64,000 nucleotides of DNA from Chrysemys picta bellii (lineage: Eukaryota > Chordata > Testudines > Emydidae). Location of the stretch: positions 68,644,434 to 68,708,433 of the forward strand of contig NC_088794.1 of the NCBI RefSeq assembly GCF_011386835.1. Direction: 5' to 3'. A program made the translations under genes and the position numbers. The notes under the pieces were generated by a model that worked only from the letters and a program-made list of their open reading frames with translations, did not search any database and had not been told where the DNA came from. Shown piece by piece: positions 23,633 through 35,805 of the stretch. The first letter of the stretch is position 1; each line of letters opens with the position of its first letter.

Positions 23633-25394
23633 GGACAGTGACAATGGCACTGCAATTGTTTTATATGGTTATCTGTGGGGATTTTGACTCTAACTGGGCA
23701 GGTGTTTTCACACCTGCCCAGAGCTTCTGTCTCTTTCTGGTGTTTTAGCTTATGCAGAGTGAAGAGTAATGTACTTCGAAAAAAATCCATCTCCCTTTTT
23801 TAATGTGTATACCAGTACATAAAAGTTTGTATCTAAAGAACAATGTCAAAATTAGGGTTTCATACATTCCAGCCAGAAGGTTAAAAAAGTCCCATTAATT
23901 TGTTCCTCTTCAGTGATGGATCTGGCTTTTGTTTCTGTTGAAGTTTTAAGGGGAGGAAAATGTTCTGCTGTCATATAATTGTGTTTTTTTACAGCCAATT
24001 TAGCTAATGATTCAAACACTTTCCTAACGACAGCACCATCTGTGATAATAAGATGTAGAGTGAAGTGTGAGCTGCATGGATTTTAAAGATTTTGAGGACT
24101 CTTTACTACTATGAGAAGGGATTCTGTAAATACTTCTTGGAAAGCTGTTGATACCACATTTTGTACTCGGTCCTGCAAAGTGCTAAACACCAAAACTCCC
24201 ACTGATTTCACTGGAGTTAAGGGTGCTCAGCACCTTACAGAAATGGTCAGTACTTTGCATAATTGAGCCCTTTGCTCCTATTTCTAATCCTCAAATCCCC
24301 ACTGTTAATACAACCTTCATAATGTTGAGAGCTCCTTTGGGTCTCACTTCGTGCTCCACCTAGGATTGAGTGACATGCATATGTAAGTTGCTCAGTACCT
24401 GAACTTGGATCTTTTTGAGTAGGAATGCATTACAACTAGGCCACCAAGGGGTTTCTAAAATTGCATTGTAGACACTTTTCAAAAGTATGGCCTATTGGGT
24501 TGTCAAGATTTGCAGTAATGAATACCTCTCAGATGAGAAATGGATCATTCAATACTCTGTTCCTACATGAAGATGGTTATATGTTGTAGGAAATATTTAA
24601 GTGCACAAAAATATTTTTGCTGTTCTCTCTGCTGTGCACTTGATTTCCCCAAACCAACATAAGTGAGATAAAAAAATAAAGTAAAATAACCTCTGAGGGG
24701 CCCAAGAAGGGTATTATATTTATTAGCAGAATGCTTTTTACATAATATTTCATTTTGCCTATAAATCTGATTAGATTCATCACCTACCTTCTCAGTTCTT
24801 CCGTTGATTTATTACACTGTTAAGGGATTTATTATTAGACTTGTGACATTTATGTCATTAAAGTTAAAGTTCTGCTGGTATTTTCATTTTAAATGCTTAT
24901 TTTCAGGTTTTATAATTTAGTTGTAAAAATTTGCTGTATGATTAAACTTGAAACACAAGGACTTGCTTCAGAAGCAATTTGTGTGGCTGCCTTCTTAAGT
25001 TATAGGGTACAAAGCAGTTACATATATTTTTCATATTCCTATAATTAATAAAAGGATTTAATTTGTAAAATAAGTATTGCATGCTACTTTTTCAGAATGT
25101 GCCTGATCCAACCAACTCCCATTGATATCAGTGTTTTTGTAATGACTGTATTGGGAGCAGGATTGGGCACTGTCCTGAAGTCTATGATAAAAATGTCCTC
25201 CAGATTCCATTTTACAAGTTTTACATCAGAATGGGTTTAAAAACAAATATTTTCTCTGGGGCAAGTTTTTCAAAAGGTTCATTTCTCAAAGGATTCCTAA
25301 AACTTTTTCAATGTTGCTATTAATCTGTGAGGAAATTTTTTCACTAGTAATTATTTATTTTTTTGCAATGGTTTCCAAAGGCCCCCCCAGTCAG
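23633..25394. other. Intronic sequence with old repeat traces
   Basis: Bases 24150-24285 are an imperfect palindrome around CACTGATTTCACTGGAGTTAA. Bases 24300-24455 resemble a minus-strand tRNA-derived SINE (TGGCCTAGTTGTAATGC and CCAAGTTCAGG on that strand). No exon is seen. Confidence 0.45.
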
Positions 25395-25545
25395 AATTGG
25401 GACCCCGCAAGCTCTTTAGGGCAGGGATTATCTTTTTGTTCTGTGTTTGTACAGCACGTAGCACTGCGAGGTCCAAGTCCATGACGAGGGCTCCTACACA
25501 TTGCAGTAATACAAATAATAATCTAATAAATAATAATTATACTGG
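25395..25545 (+). repeat. L2/MIR-type SINE 3' tail
   Basis: CAAGCTCTTTAGGGCAGGGATTATCTTTTTGTTCTGTGTTTGTACAGCACGTAGCAC followed by AATACAAATAATAAT repeats is the widespread amniote L2/MIR-type tail. Other traces lie near 18460, 26935, 34690 and 47950. Confidence 0.7.
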
Positions 25546-26391
25546 GTTCTGAACAAACAGATAGAGGCAGACACTTTCACTGGCCTAGAGTAGCTTAAAT
25601 GTTGCTTTACTTTTACATAGGAAAAAATACCCACTTATTTGGTTTCAGGGGATGTTCTGGAGTTACAGCAGCCACTGCCAGCTTCACCCCCTTTTCCGTT
25701 CCAAGATCCAGAATTTAAAGAATCATAGCCCCATCAGTCCCTCTCACTCTCAGGACATGTGGGATGGTGCTGTTCACAGAATTTCCCAAGGAAGTGGCTC
25801 TTTAAGAAGACTCCAACATCCTCCAAGAAGGAGAGACTCATCAGCAATGTCTGACAGAAGCACTAGGAACCAGAATCAGAGGGGATAAGCTGAACTCCAG
25901 CTAGCCTTTGAGGATTAAGCACTTTGGTGGCACTCAGCTGTTGAACTCCCAACCTCCTAGCAGCACCAAGGGGCAAGGCTAGAAAAGTCTCAGGATGCCT
26001 GATAATGTTAACAGTTCCAAGTTCTGTGAGCTGTTCTGTGGGATTGTGCCTTTTGGGTGTGGGACGTGTGGCAAGGGGGTGGGAACTGAGGATAAGTAAT
26101 GGGCAGGATCTTAGCAGCATCTGCACAGACTTGGACCACAGTAATATCAGAATATATGTACCATAACTGATCAGCATCAATAGACTTTTTGTCCTTTTGC
26201 ATTACCTGCAAGGACCTAACACCTTGCTCCTGAATAATGGCAGTAGATAGAGTGGAAGAACCTTTAGAATCCTAGGGGACTCTCAAGGAGCAGGTACCCC
26301 AGTGAAGAGGGGTTAGGGAGGCTTATAGAGTTGGGGGAGGGGTGGGGAAAAGGGACACTAACTGAGGGAGCATTGCAGGTTGGGACCTTAA
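25546..26391. other. Intronic sequence, no gene seen
   Basis: Open stretches on both strands (25652-25888, 26180-25863) have no recognisable domain. Confidence 0.45.
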
Positions 26392-26612
26392 AGGGTATGT
26401 CTATACTGCAATTAGACACCCGTGAGTGGCCTGTGCCTGACTGGGGCTCGTAGGGCTTGGGCTAAAAGGCTGATTAATTGTGATGTGAACATTTGGGCTT
26501 GGGAGGCAGCCTGAGCTCTGGGACCCTCCCACCTCACAGGGTCCTAGAGCCCAGGATCCAACCACAGCTTCAACATCTGTACCTCAGTTAAATAGCCCCT
26601 TAGCCTGAGGCA
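26392..26612. mobile_element. MITE with TATGTCTATACTGCAATTAGACACCC start
   Basis: The left end GGTATGTCTATACTGCAATTAGACACCCGTG and the inner palindromic parts (GAGCTCTGGGACCC / GGGTCCTAGAGCCC) match a palindromic element I recall from turtles. The right inverted end is truncated after TTAAATAGCCCCTTAGCCTGAG. Confidence 0.6.
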
Positions 26613-26929
26613 AGATGCAGGTTTTAAAGTAGAGGATAGGTAGGGGATAGTCTGCACAGAAGTGTGTGTGGGGGGGGGGGAGAAGGGGGCGGGGAACAGC
26701 TAGCCAAATAAATAAAAGGATTGGTGTTAATATCAGGGTCAATTTTTGTGGAGGAATATAAGTGAACATGAGGGGTCATAGTTTGCTAGGAATATTTAAA
26801 ATTACAATTAAAAATACATTTACATGATTTGAAGCGTTAGTTTCTGCATCGAATTCATATTGTTATCTCCAGTCTCCTTTCAGCCTTTTCCCTCATATCT
26901 CCTACTTTCATTTTTCACATCTTAGGTTG

Positions 26930-27180
26930 CAAGCTGTTTGGGGCAAGGAATAAGTCTATGTGTTTGATAATACTTGGCACAATACTATTATTATTATTAT
27001 TATTATTATTAATACCACCAAGCTTTTATATAATACTTCTCATCAGTAGGTCTCAGAGTACTTTGCATTTTACAAATAAGGAAACTATGGTATGGAAAGG
27101 GAAAGTGACTGGACTGAGGTTACTCGGCTGATCAGTGGCAGAGCCAAGGATAGAACATTGTGCTCTACCTACGTTCTCCC
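26930..27180 (-). repeat. MIR-type SINE relic with (TAT)n
   Basis: Bases 27040-27180 read TTTTACAAATAAGGAAACTATGGTATGGAAAGG...AGTGACTGGACTGAGGTTACTCGGCTGATCAGTGGCAGAGCC, the minus-strand form of a MIR. A TAT run (26986-27010) and an L2-type tail trace precede it. Confidence 0.75.
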
Positions 27181-27483
27181 ATGGACCTCTTATCTTGAGT
27201 AGGGCCTTTGGGCAATCTAAGAGTAATGGAAAACATTCTTAATATTTTTGTAAGACACTGAAGTTGTTTCTTCTTTAAATTGCTGCTATGCCTTTGCCCA
27301 GAAAATAGTCTTTTAGGCCCTGATCCTTTAAAGACTTATGCTCACATTCACACTTCACTTCATCTTCAGTGGGACTACTCATCTACTTAAAATTTAATCA
27401 GAGGAGTAAGTCACCTCTGAGACCTTGGGCAGTTATATAGTGTGCAGGGTTTCATTTTGTGTATAGGTAGCAAAGCTTTATAG

Positions 27484-29132
27484 TAGGGCTGTCGATTAAT
27501 AGCAATTAACTCACACGATTAACTAAAAAAATTAATCATGATTTAAAAAATTAATCACAATTTATCACATTTTTAATCCCACTGTTAAACTATATAATAC
27601 CAATTGAAATTTATGAAATATTTTTGGATATTTTTCTACATTTTCAAATATATTGATTTCTATTACAACACAGAATTCAAAGTGCAGTGCTCACTTTACA
27701 GTATTATTTTTATTACAAATATTTGCAATGTAAGAATAAAACAAAATAAATCGTATTCTTCAATTCACCTCATACAAGTATTGTGGTGCAATCTCTTTAT
27801 CGTGAATGTGTAACTTACAAATGTAGGTTTTTTGGTTACATAACTGCACTCAAAAACAAAACAATGTAAAACTTTAAGAGCCTACAAGTCCACTCAGTCC
27901 AACTTCTTGTTCAGCCAGTCGCTCAGACGAACAAGTTTTACATTTATGCGTGCTTCTTGTTTACGTCATCTGAAAGTGAGAACAGGCATTCACTTGGCAC
28001 TTTTGTAGCCGGTGTTGAAAATTATTTATGTACCAGATATGCTAAACATTCGTAAGCCCCTTCATGATTCAGCCACCGTTCCAGAGGAATGCTTTCATGC
28101 TGATGAGGCTCATTAAAAAAATAATGTGTTAATAAAATGTGTGACTGAACTCCTTGGAGGAGTATGTCTCCTGTTCTGTTTTACCCGTATTCTGCCATAT
28201 ATTTCATGTCATAGCAGTCTCAGATGATAACTCAGCCCATGTTCTTTTTAAGAACACTTTCACAGCAGATTTGACAAAATACAAAGAAGGTACTAATGTG
28301 AGAGTTCTAAAAATAGCTACAGCACTTGACCCAAGGTTTAAAAATCTGAAGTGTTTTCCAAAATCTGAGAGGGATAAGGTATGGAGCATGCTTTCAGAAG
28401 TCTTAAAAGAGCAACACTCTGATGCAGAAACTACAGAACCCGAACCACCAAAAAAGAAAATCAACCTTCTGCTGGTGGCATCTGACTCAGATGATGAAAA
28501 TGAACATGCATCAGTCTGCTCTGCTTTGGACCATTATCAATAAGAACCAATCATCAGCATGGATGCATGTCCTTTGGAATGGTGGTTGAAGCATGAAGGG
28601 ACATACAAATCTTTAGCGCATCTGGCATGTAAATATCTTACGACGCCAGCTACAACAGTGCCATGTGAACGCCTGTTCTCACTTTCAGATGACATTGTAA
28701 GCAAGAAGCAGGCAGTATTATCTCCTGCAAATTGTAACCAAACTTGTTTGTCTGAGTGATTGGCTGAACAAGAAGTAGGACTGTTTGGACTTGTAGGCTC
28801 TAAAGTTTTACATTGTTTTATTTTTGAATACAGTTTTTTTTGTACATAATTCTACATTTGTAAGTTCAACTTTCATGATAAAGAGATTGCACTACAGTAC
28901 TTGTATTAGGTGAATTGAAAAGTACTATTTCTTTTGTTTTTTACAGGGCAAATATTTGTAATAAAAATAATACTATAAAATGAGCACTGTACACTTAGTA
29001 TTCTGTGTTGTAATTGAAATCAATATATTTGAAAATGTAGAAAACATCCAAAATATTTAAATAAATGGTATTCTATTATTGTTTAACAGTTCGATTAATC
29101 ACAATTAATTTTTTAATCGCTTGACAGCCCTA
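27484..29132 (+). mobile_element. hAT DNA transposon with very long inverted arms
   Basis: Outer ends TAGGGCTGTC / GACAGCCCTA are bounded by identical CTTTATAG duplications (27476-27483 and 29133-29140). Most of the first ~620 bp (to about 28110) is the diverged reverse complement of the last ~575 bp (from about 28556). The arms include the part that encodes the transposase C-terminus, so that coding is present twice, facing opposite ways. Only about 445 bp in the centre is unique. Stops and frame changes make it non-autonomous. Confidence 0.93.
28154..28778 (+). pseudogene. hAT transposase C-terminal remnant
   Basis: Three pieces of one former frame. Bases 28154-28543 include VRVLKIATALDPRFKNLKCF, the conserved LDPRFK block of hAT transposases, then an acidic linker and a stop after DHYQ. 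Bases 28544-28759 read PLEWWLKHEGTYKSLAHLA and then CERLFSLSDDIVSKK, the hAT C-terminal dimerisation domain. A one-base frame change then precedes the normal-looking end LVCLSDWLNKK with a stop at 28776-28778. The N-terminal zinc finger and catalytic core are missing, so it cannot be an active transposase. No splice sites suggest domestication. Confidence 0.9.
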
Positions 29133-29272
29133 CTTTATAGAATTGTTATGCAAGGAAAAGTAAACAGACCTAAAATATGAACAGAATTCTATCTCACAAA
29201 CTTTTTGCACAATAATGGTGCCAGTAAATATGGTTAATCTATAACAGCAACATCAACAGGGCTTTTACATCA

Positions 29273-29304
29273 CAGCTTTTACAACACGGCTACCCCTCTG
29301 ATAC
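29273..29304 (+). mobile_element. Penelope-like repeat tail fragment
   Basis: CAGCTTTTACAACACGGCTACCCCTCTGATAC matches the end opposite the hammerhead in the insert at 61119-61317 (complement of CAGAGGGGTAGCCGTGTTAG), with a short internal deletion. Confidence 0.6.
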
Positions 29305-30846
29305 ATGTATCCTCTCTGATACCATGTATATTGTCTGCCAAGATTTCCAACAGGTCAGTAATCCACATTTCATTAAGCCCCAATGATGTATTAATATGCA
29401 TTTTTCAAAGTATCCAAGATATTCAATCTTTGTAGTAAATAATATATTCATTTAAATCCCTAAATAGATAAATAGTTAAGGTGCATCTTGAAATGTCTGC
29501 AAAATAATGATTTAGGTTTGCTTGCTATTCCTTGAGGTCTCAGATCAGAGTCTATGTAACCCCACACCATATGCACGACAACTGCCTAGACACAACAGGA
29601 CAATTTAAGGATGAAGGGTCACCTTGACTTTAAGGTTGATTCTTTTTGGCAATTGTATAACAACTTTTCCACCCTTTAAGCATCATTTCTATGGGAGTTA
29701 GTAACTTTGTTTTTTTCTCTAGGTCAAGTGAAGTTATTTTGATGTACTGTACTAATTTGCTCATTTTCCATCAAAAGAGAGAGAATCAAATAAGGCAGTA
29801 AAAAAGCTTTAATACTGCCACACTGGGACAATTTTGTTGGACACTACTGAAGCTAGGGTAAACTTGAAGTGATACATTTTTAATATTGCACTTTGACTTT
29901 CACAAACAGCCTAACATTTTTTTCCTCAGTTTGACTTCAATGGGAGTTGGGCATACACAAAGGGCCCCATAGTGGGCCACCTTTTAGAGGAGCATATTGC
30001 ACGATCCTTTAGGGAATTCTTTGAAGAGATTGTACTCAATATTCCTCCCTAGGCAATGAAATGACACTCTGCACCCCTACCTGGTGCCTAAATGGCAGCA
30101 TTTGGTCCTAAGGCACAACATTTAATCAAATGTTATCTCTTGTGGCAGTCCTGGCAAAATTAGAGATTCTTCTGCACATCTTATTATAAAAGTAGGGCAT
30201 AACGCTGGTATGTTGGTCAACATTTCCCCTAAGTAAAACAGGTTCTAATAGTCTTGGCTGTATATATGCTACTGCTGAGGGTCTGTGCTTTTTGCCTACA
30301 CCATCCACTGTAAGTCACTACAGGGATTCATTACTCTTCAAAGGTGTTTGGTATACTTCGAATGTGAAAGAAAACATATAAAAGCAAATTCTGTTTTCTT
30401 TGGGAATTCCTTACTTAGTTTTCAATCAATTCTTAGAAGCTTTGCCTGGGTAAAAATCAGCAAGGACTTTAGGATTTGGCCCTGTATAAGGATTTAATAT
30501 TTACACATTGCTATATGGGGGGAAAACATGTATAGAGAAAAAACATCCAGGAAACTGAGGGATGAAGCTAATGGATTTTACTCAGTATGTTTCCATCAAT
30601 GGGAAGAGTACCTGGGGTTCACACAGGAATAGGAAGTTAAGCACCAAATCTCTGTAGTAAAAGAAGGTCTCATCCATGCAGATTTCAGAGCTGCCAGTGT
30701 TTGTGCCACAATCTAAGCAAAAGGTACAGAAAGCATTTAATGCTGGTTACATCACCAGTGGTTGAGGGGAGCATGCTATGTAGAATTGCTCTTCCCACTA
30801 TTCACCTCAGCATTCTCCTACCAGACCAAAGGAGCCCTGACAGCAT
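29305..30846. other. Intronic sequence, no gene seen
   Basis: AT-rich. A TTTGACTTCAATGGGAGTTGGGC trace near 29930 belongs to the old palindrome group. Nothing else can be supported. Confidence 0.5.
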
Positions 30847-30854
30847 GACATAAC

Positions 30855-30976
30855 TAGGGTGACCAGATAGCAACTGTGAAAAAATGGGCAGGGGTGGGGG
30901 GTAATAGGCACCTATATAAGAAAAAGTCCCAAAAAACAGGACTGTCCCTTTAAAAATGGGACATCTGGTCACACTA
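30855..30976. mobile_element. hAT-type MITE, 122 bp
   Basis: Ends TAGGGTGACCAGAT / ATCTGGTCACACTA are inverted, with identical GACATAAC duplications (30847-30854 and 30977-30984). The interior carries GTCCCAAAAAACAGGACTGTCCC. Confidence 0.94.
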
Positions 30977-30984
30977 GACATAAC

Positions 30985-32419
30985 TATGCAGGAACTTCTG
31001 TGGACTCCAGGGATGAAGGTGCTAGCCTGCCCAGATGTTGTTCCTGAGTTTAGGGGCTCTTCTACTTATTTTTGCCCTCACTTGGCTCCCACCCTTGAGA
31101 AGCGCAGAATGACAGAAGTATAGAAACCACAATATTTAATTTCTTCTTATTTCAGAAAATAGCTCTCTTCTGTCAGACAACATATCCACCCTATATTAGT
31201 GATTAAAACTTCTGGGACAATCCTCATCTGGTGTAAATTGGCATAGCTCCACTGACCTCAATGGAACTACACTGACTTATATCAACTAAGGATCTGGCCC
31301 TTTATCCTGCTCATAATACCTATTAGCATTTCTTTGCTGACAAAATACCCCGCAACAATGCTCTCTGAGCACTTTTCATCTACCAAATGTTTTACAAGCA
31401 TTAATTAATCCCATGTGCTCATATTACCATTTCTCTGAATAATGTACAATTCTCAGCCATCTGAATTCAATGTCATCCATAAAGCTAAAGAGGTTTCCCA
31501 TTTACATTAATGCCTTTAATGTATTAGGATGGACAGAAATATTGAATTATCAAGAGTGTTTCAATTCAGTCCATACTTCCTAAATGTGAGAGGTTTCTTA
31601 TTTCCTGAATCATCCATCCATCATTGAACACAGCTTTCATTAAAACCAAGGTAACAGCAAAACAAAGTTTGAATTTAGTGATGTTGGGTTCTTTGAAATA
31701 AAATCTCTGGTAGTTTATTTGTGTTTCTCTCTCTATTCCCTGCTGTTAACCATGAAAAACAAGGCACTAAATATTAATGTAGTTTTTCTTCGAGTTGCGC
31801 AGTAAAAACTTAAGTAACAAGTTTATATATACAATCACAATCCGTTCCACTAATCTATATGTTTTTTTCTGCTCTCTCTGTATTACACTCAATGAATACA
31901 TAGCCATACATTATACATCCTATTAGTTATCTCCAATATTCTCCCATCTAAAGGAGTTTTACAATAATGAGATATCATAATAGTGGACCTCATACTTCTC
32001 TAATGTCTAATGAAAAATATACGGTCAGTAAACAAGATAAAGGTGACCGATAACTATGGTGTCATTTTTGTTTGTCAGAAACTAGATGGTGAGGTGAAAA
32101 CCTCTGTTTTTGGCTTCCCTCCGTTGTGTGTACATACCTCAACATGCAATATAATATGGAGGTGGGAAATAATAGGCTGCTGCACCTTTTTAGAAAGACA
32201 AATGGGAAGGAGGGTAAAATACAGAAATTACCAATATTCAGAATTTTGACTCTAATCACAGTCTACGTGTGATGGGATTTAGAAATACGGTGATTCAAAC
32301 ATTGTTAATTAGCAGCTACCACCACTGGAATTAGGATCTTGAAATGGGGAAAAAATATCTTCTTAGATCAAATGAGCATCCTGCTCAAAGATGTACTGGC
32401 TTATGAACCCAGGACAATG
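30985..32419. other. Intronic sequence, no gene seen
   Basis: An old palindrome-like stretch lies at 31205-31300 (TAGCTCCACTGACCTCAATGGAACTACACTGA). The rest is unassigned. Confidence 0.5.
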
Positions 32420-33921
32420 AAACCCAGGCCTGATTAAATGCATCCTAGAATACTCAAGGAGCTGACTGAGGAGATACCTGAGTCATTAGCAATTATCTTT
32501 GAAAAGTCATGGAAGATTGGAGAGATTCCAGAAGACTGGAAAAGGGCAAATATAGTGCTAATCTATAAAAAGGGAAATAAGGACAACCCAGGGTATTACA
32601 GACCAGTCACCTTAACTTCTGTACCCTGAAAGATAATGGAGCAAATAATTAAGCAATCAATATGCAAACATTTAGAAGATAATAAGGTGAAAAGTAACAG
32701 TCAGCATGGATTTGTCAAGAACGAATTGTGTGAAACCAGTCTGACAGCTTTGTTTGACAGGGTAACAAGCCTAGTGGATGGGGGGAAGCACTAGATGTGG
32801 TATATCTTGACATTAGTAAAACTTTTGATACTGTCTCACATGACTGTCTCATAAACAAACTAGGGAAATGCAACCTAGATGGAGCTACTATAAGGTGGGT
32901 GCATAACTGCCGGAAAACCATTCCCAGAGAGTAGTTATCAGTGGTTCACAGTCATGCTAGAAGGGCATAACGAGTGGTGTCCTGCAGGGATCAGTTCTGG
33001 GTCCGATTCTGTTTAATATCTTCATAATTATTTAGATAATGGCATAGAGAGTACACTTATAATGTTTGCAGATGATACCAAGCTGGGAGAGGTAGCAAAT
33101 GCTTTGGAGGATAGGATTATAATTCAAAATGATCTGGACAAACTGGAGAAATGGTCTGAAGTAAATGGGATGAAATTCAATAAGGACAAATGCAAAGAAC
33201 GCCATTTAGGAAGGAACAATCAGTTGCACACATACAAAATGGGAAATGACTTCCTAGGAAGGAGTACTGTAGAAAGGGATCTGGGGGTCATAGTGGACCC
33301 CAAGCTATAGATGAGTCAACAGTGTAACACTGCTGCAAAAAAAGCAAACATAATACTGGAATGTATTAGCAATTGTGTTGTAAGCAAGACACAGGAAGTA
33401 ATTATTCCACTCTAGTATGTGCTGATTAGGCCTCAACTGGAGTATTGTGTCCAGTTCTGGGTGCCATATTTCAGGAAAGATGTGGACAAATTGGAGAAAG
33501 TCCAGAGAAGAGCAACAAAAATCATTAAAGATCTAGAAAACTTGATCTATGAGAGAAGATTGAAAAAATTGGGTTTGTTTAGTCTGGAAAAGAAAAGATT
33601 GAGAGGGGACATGATAACAGTTTTCAAGTACACAAAAGGTTATTTTTAACATCCTGAGGATAGTGCAAGCAACAATGGGCTTAAATTGCAGCAAGGGAGG
33701 TTTAAGTTGGACATTAGGAAAAACGTCCTAACTGTCAGGGTTGTTAAGCACTGGAATAAATTGCCTAGGGAGGTTGAGGAATAACCATCATTGGGGATTT
33801 TTAAGAGCAGGTTAGACAAACACCTGTCAGGGATGGTCTAGATAATATTTAGTCCTGCCATGAGTGCAGGGGACTGGACTAGATACCTCTCGAGGTCCCT
33901 TCCAGTCCTATGATTCTATGA
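32420..33921 (+). mobile_element. CR1-type LINE with broken RT
   Basis: Coding remains in order: HPRILKELTEEIPESLAIIF and WKRANIVLIYKKGNKDNPGY (32438-32629), a degenerate SQHGFVKN region, FADDTKLGEVANALEDR (from 33062), [20 protein letters not shown] and VQRRATKII (33419-33649). It ends CCTATGATTCTATGA. The stretch between the finger and palm motifs has several stops and frame changes, and the part encoding GVPQGS is broken. This subfamily is different from and older than the copy at 20025-21324. Confidence 0.92.
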
Positions 33922-34463
33922 AAAGAGTATTACAAAGGTCTTTGTTACAGTTTAAGATGGGTTTGAAGTAGCTCTGATTTTTACATATTCTCAGGATTGA
34001 AAGCAAAGGACAGAAATATATCTTAACCAAAAAGACAAAGGAAATAATAAATTCCCCTCTACTGTTCTGAATAGGGAGATGCAATCTAGAACAGATGACA
34101 AATGAAGGGTACATATAATTAAATGAGGCTACGCAGCATACATATAAAGTAATACCAAAATATTATAGAGTAATGGTCCAAAACATTGTAGCAAAAGTAC
34201 TTTAAGCTACTGCATAGCATTTTAGACAAGTTATGTAGTAATTTTTGAGAGAATATGAAAGATTGTGATACCACAAATATTTGAAGGAAGATAGAATCAA
34301 AAATATGTGGTAGATGGCTTATAGCAGAGTCAATATAAATATATTATGATATACTTTTTTACTGTTTAGGTAAACAATAAAAAGACTCCTTTTTTGGTGT
34401 TTGATACATATGTGATTCTGTTGGAGAATATCCATTTAAAACAATTAGATTTTTATTGCATTT

Positions 34464-34465
<2 letters not shown>
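33922..34465. other. Intronic sequence, no gene seen
   Basis: AT-rich unique-looking sequence. Confidence 0.5.
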
Positions 34466-34501
<36 letters not shown>

Positions 34502-34526
34502 CTTTCCTTTCTTGGGGGGGGGGGGG
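34466..34526. repeat. (AT)n and poly-G tracts
   Basis: An AT run at about 34467-34499, followed 15 bp later by a 12-13-G run at about 34514-34526. Confidence 0.95.
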
Positions 34527-34685
34527 AGGTTCTTTCTTTTGTTGTCCATGAAAAGATATTTGTATTTATAAGCATGGTTTATCATCTAGTCCTGAGAAAT
34601 GGCACCATATGCTCCTCATGTTTCTGCTGACACCACAGGACCTCATCCTCACTTTTGTCAAGAATACTTTTGAGCACACAACCAG

Positions 34686-34800
34686 AAGAGGAGATTGTAA
34701 GCTATTGGGGTAGGGACCATCCTTATGTTCTGTGTATGCACCTAGCATAATGGTGTCCTGGTCATATATCACTGCCCAAAACAAAGGCACAACCAAGGCC
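34686..34800 (+). repeat. L2/MIR-type SINE 3' tail
   Basis: GATTGTAAGCTATTGGGGTAGGGACCATCCTTATGTTCTGTGTATGCACCTAGCATAATGG has the same pattern as the tail at 25395-25545, more decayed. Confidence 0.65.
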
Positions 34801-35680
34801 ACTCAGGAATTTGAACTATGTAATGGAAAAGCTTCACTGGACATTGTTTGAATAAGGGTGCATGGGGTGGGGGTGGGGAAAAGACAAGCAGAGAAGCACA
34901 CTGAAAGAGGAGGAGGAAGTTCCAGACACAGCCTGAACAAGCAAAGTGTGTGGCACTGAGAGAAAAGTCTAGAGAACAGTTTTGGGTCTAGTGCTGGCCA
35001 AAAAGATGCTAGGGGCTGTTATCAAGGAAACTGTCTCATAGTGTATTTTCTCCAGTGTTCAGGGAAACAGAACTTTGTACATTCTTTGTAAACAAACAGG
35101 ATTGCATCAAAAGCACCTGACTCTATCATCTATTTCTCCTCCTGACTGGAACAACCTGCAAGGCCCCAATTTTTAGCTAGCTGATCTGGTCAAAAGTAAC
35201 CAACAAACAATAAATAAGAAGAAGAAAGAAAGAAGCAGTCACACATTACAAAAGAAGACAGTGAGAGGAAAAGTAAGAGCCATCACAACCAACTTGATTT
35301 AAATTCACTATTAAGCAGGTAAATTGGGAATCACATCTGTTGGCTCCTTCCATTCAATATTGAAGTGTGTTGTCTAAAATGGAAATTCAGCTTTTGATAC
35401 TATTAAAGCTAGAACCAGTACTCACACATTTCAGAACTATGTTGTAACTTATAGATGTTCATACTGGTATTATATATAAACACATACACTATATATATAT
35501 ATTATGGAGATATTATTGGTGACTCTATAGTTAAGGTTGAATTTTTCACTTAAAGCAGGGATTCAACCTCTTTGTTACGCTGAGAAAATAGTCCAGTCCT
35601 TTAATTTATCATACATCCTCCGAGTACCAAGTGAATTTTTTGAAAATTTATATAGGTCTGATATCAATTGATATTGATAT
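34801..35680. other. Intronic sequence, no gene seen
   Basis: Contains a short TA run near 35490 and the self-complementary GATATCAATTGATATTGATATC near 35659. Confidence 0.5.
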
Positions 35681-35689
35681 CAATATACT

Positions 35690-35805
35690 GTGCTGGGGGT
35701 GCTGCTGCACCCCTGGCTTGAAGTGGTTTCCATCATATACAGGGTTTACAGTTTGGTTCAATGACTCTCAGCAACCCCCTATACAAATTGTTCCAGCCCC
35801 CCTGT
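35690..35805. repeat. Short interspersed repeat with GCTGGGGGTGCT start
   Basis: GCTGGGGGTGCTGCTGCACCCCTGGCTTGAAGTGG...AACCCCCTATACAAATTGTTCCAGCCCCCCTG is a repeat I recall from turtles, with loosely inverted ends. No clear flanking duplication. Confidence 0.5.

Noticed and set aside
28154..28778. Possible domesticated hAT transposase
   Set aside because: An internal stop, a frame change and the missing catalytic core, inside an element with intact terminal repeats and target duplications, point to a dead transposon.
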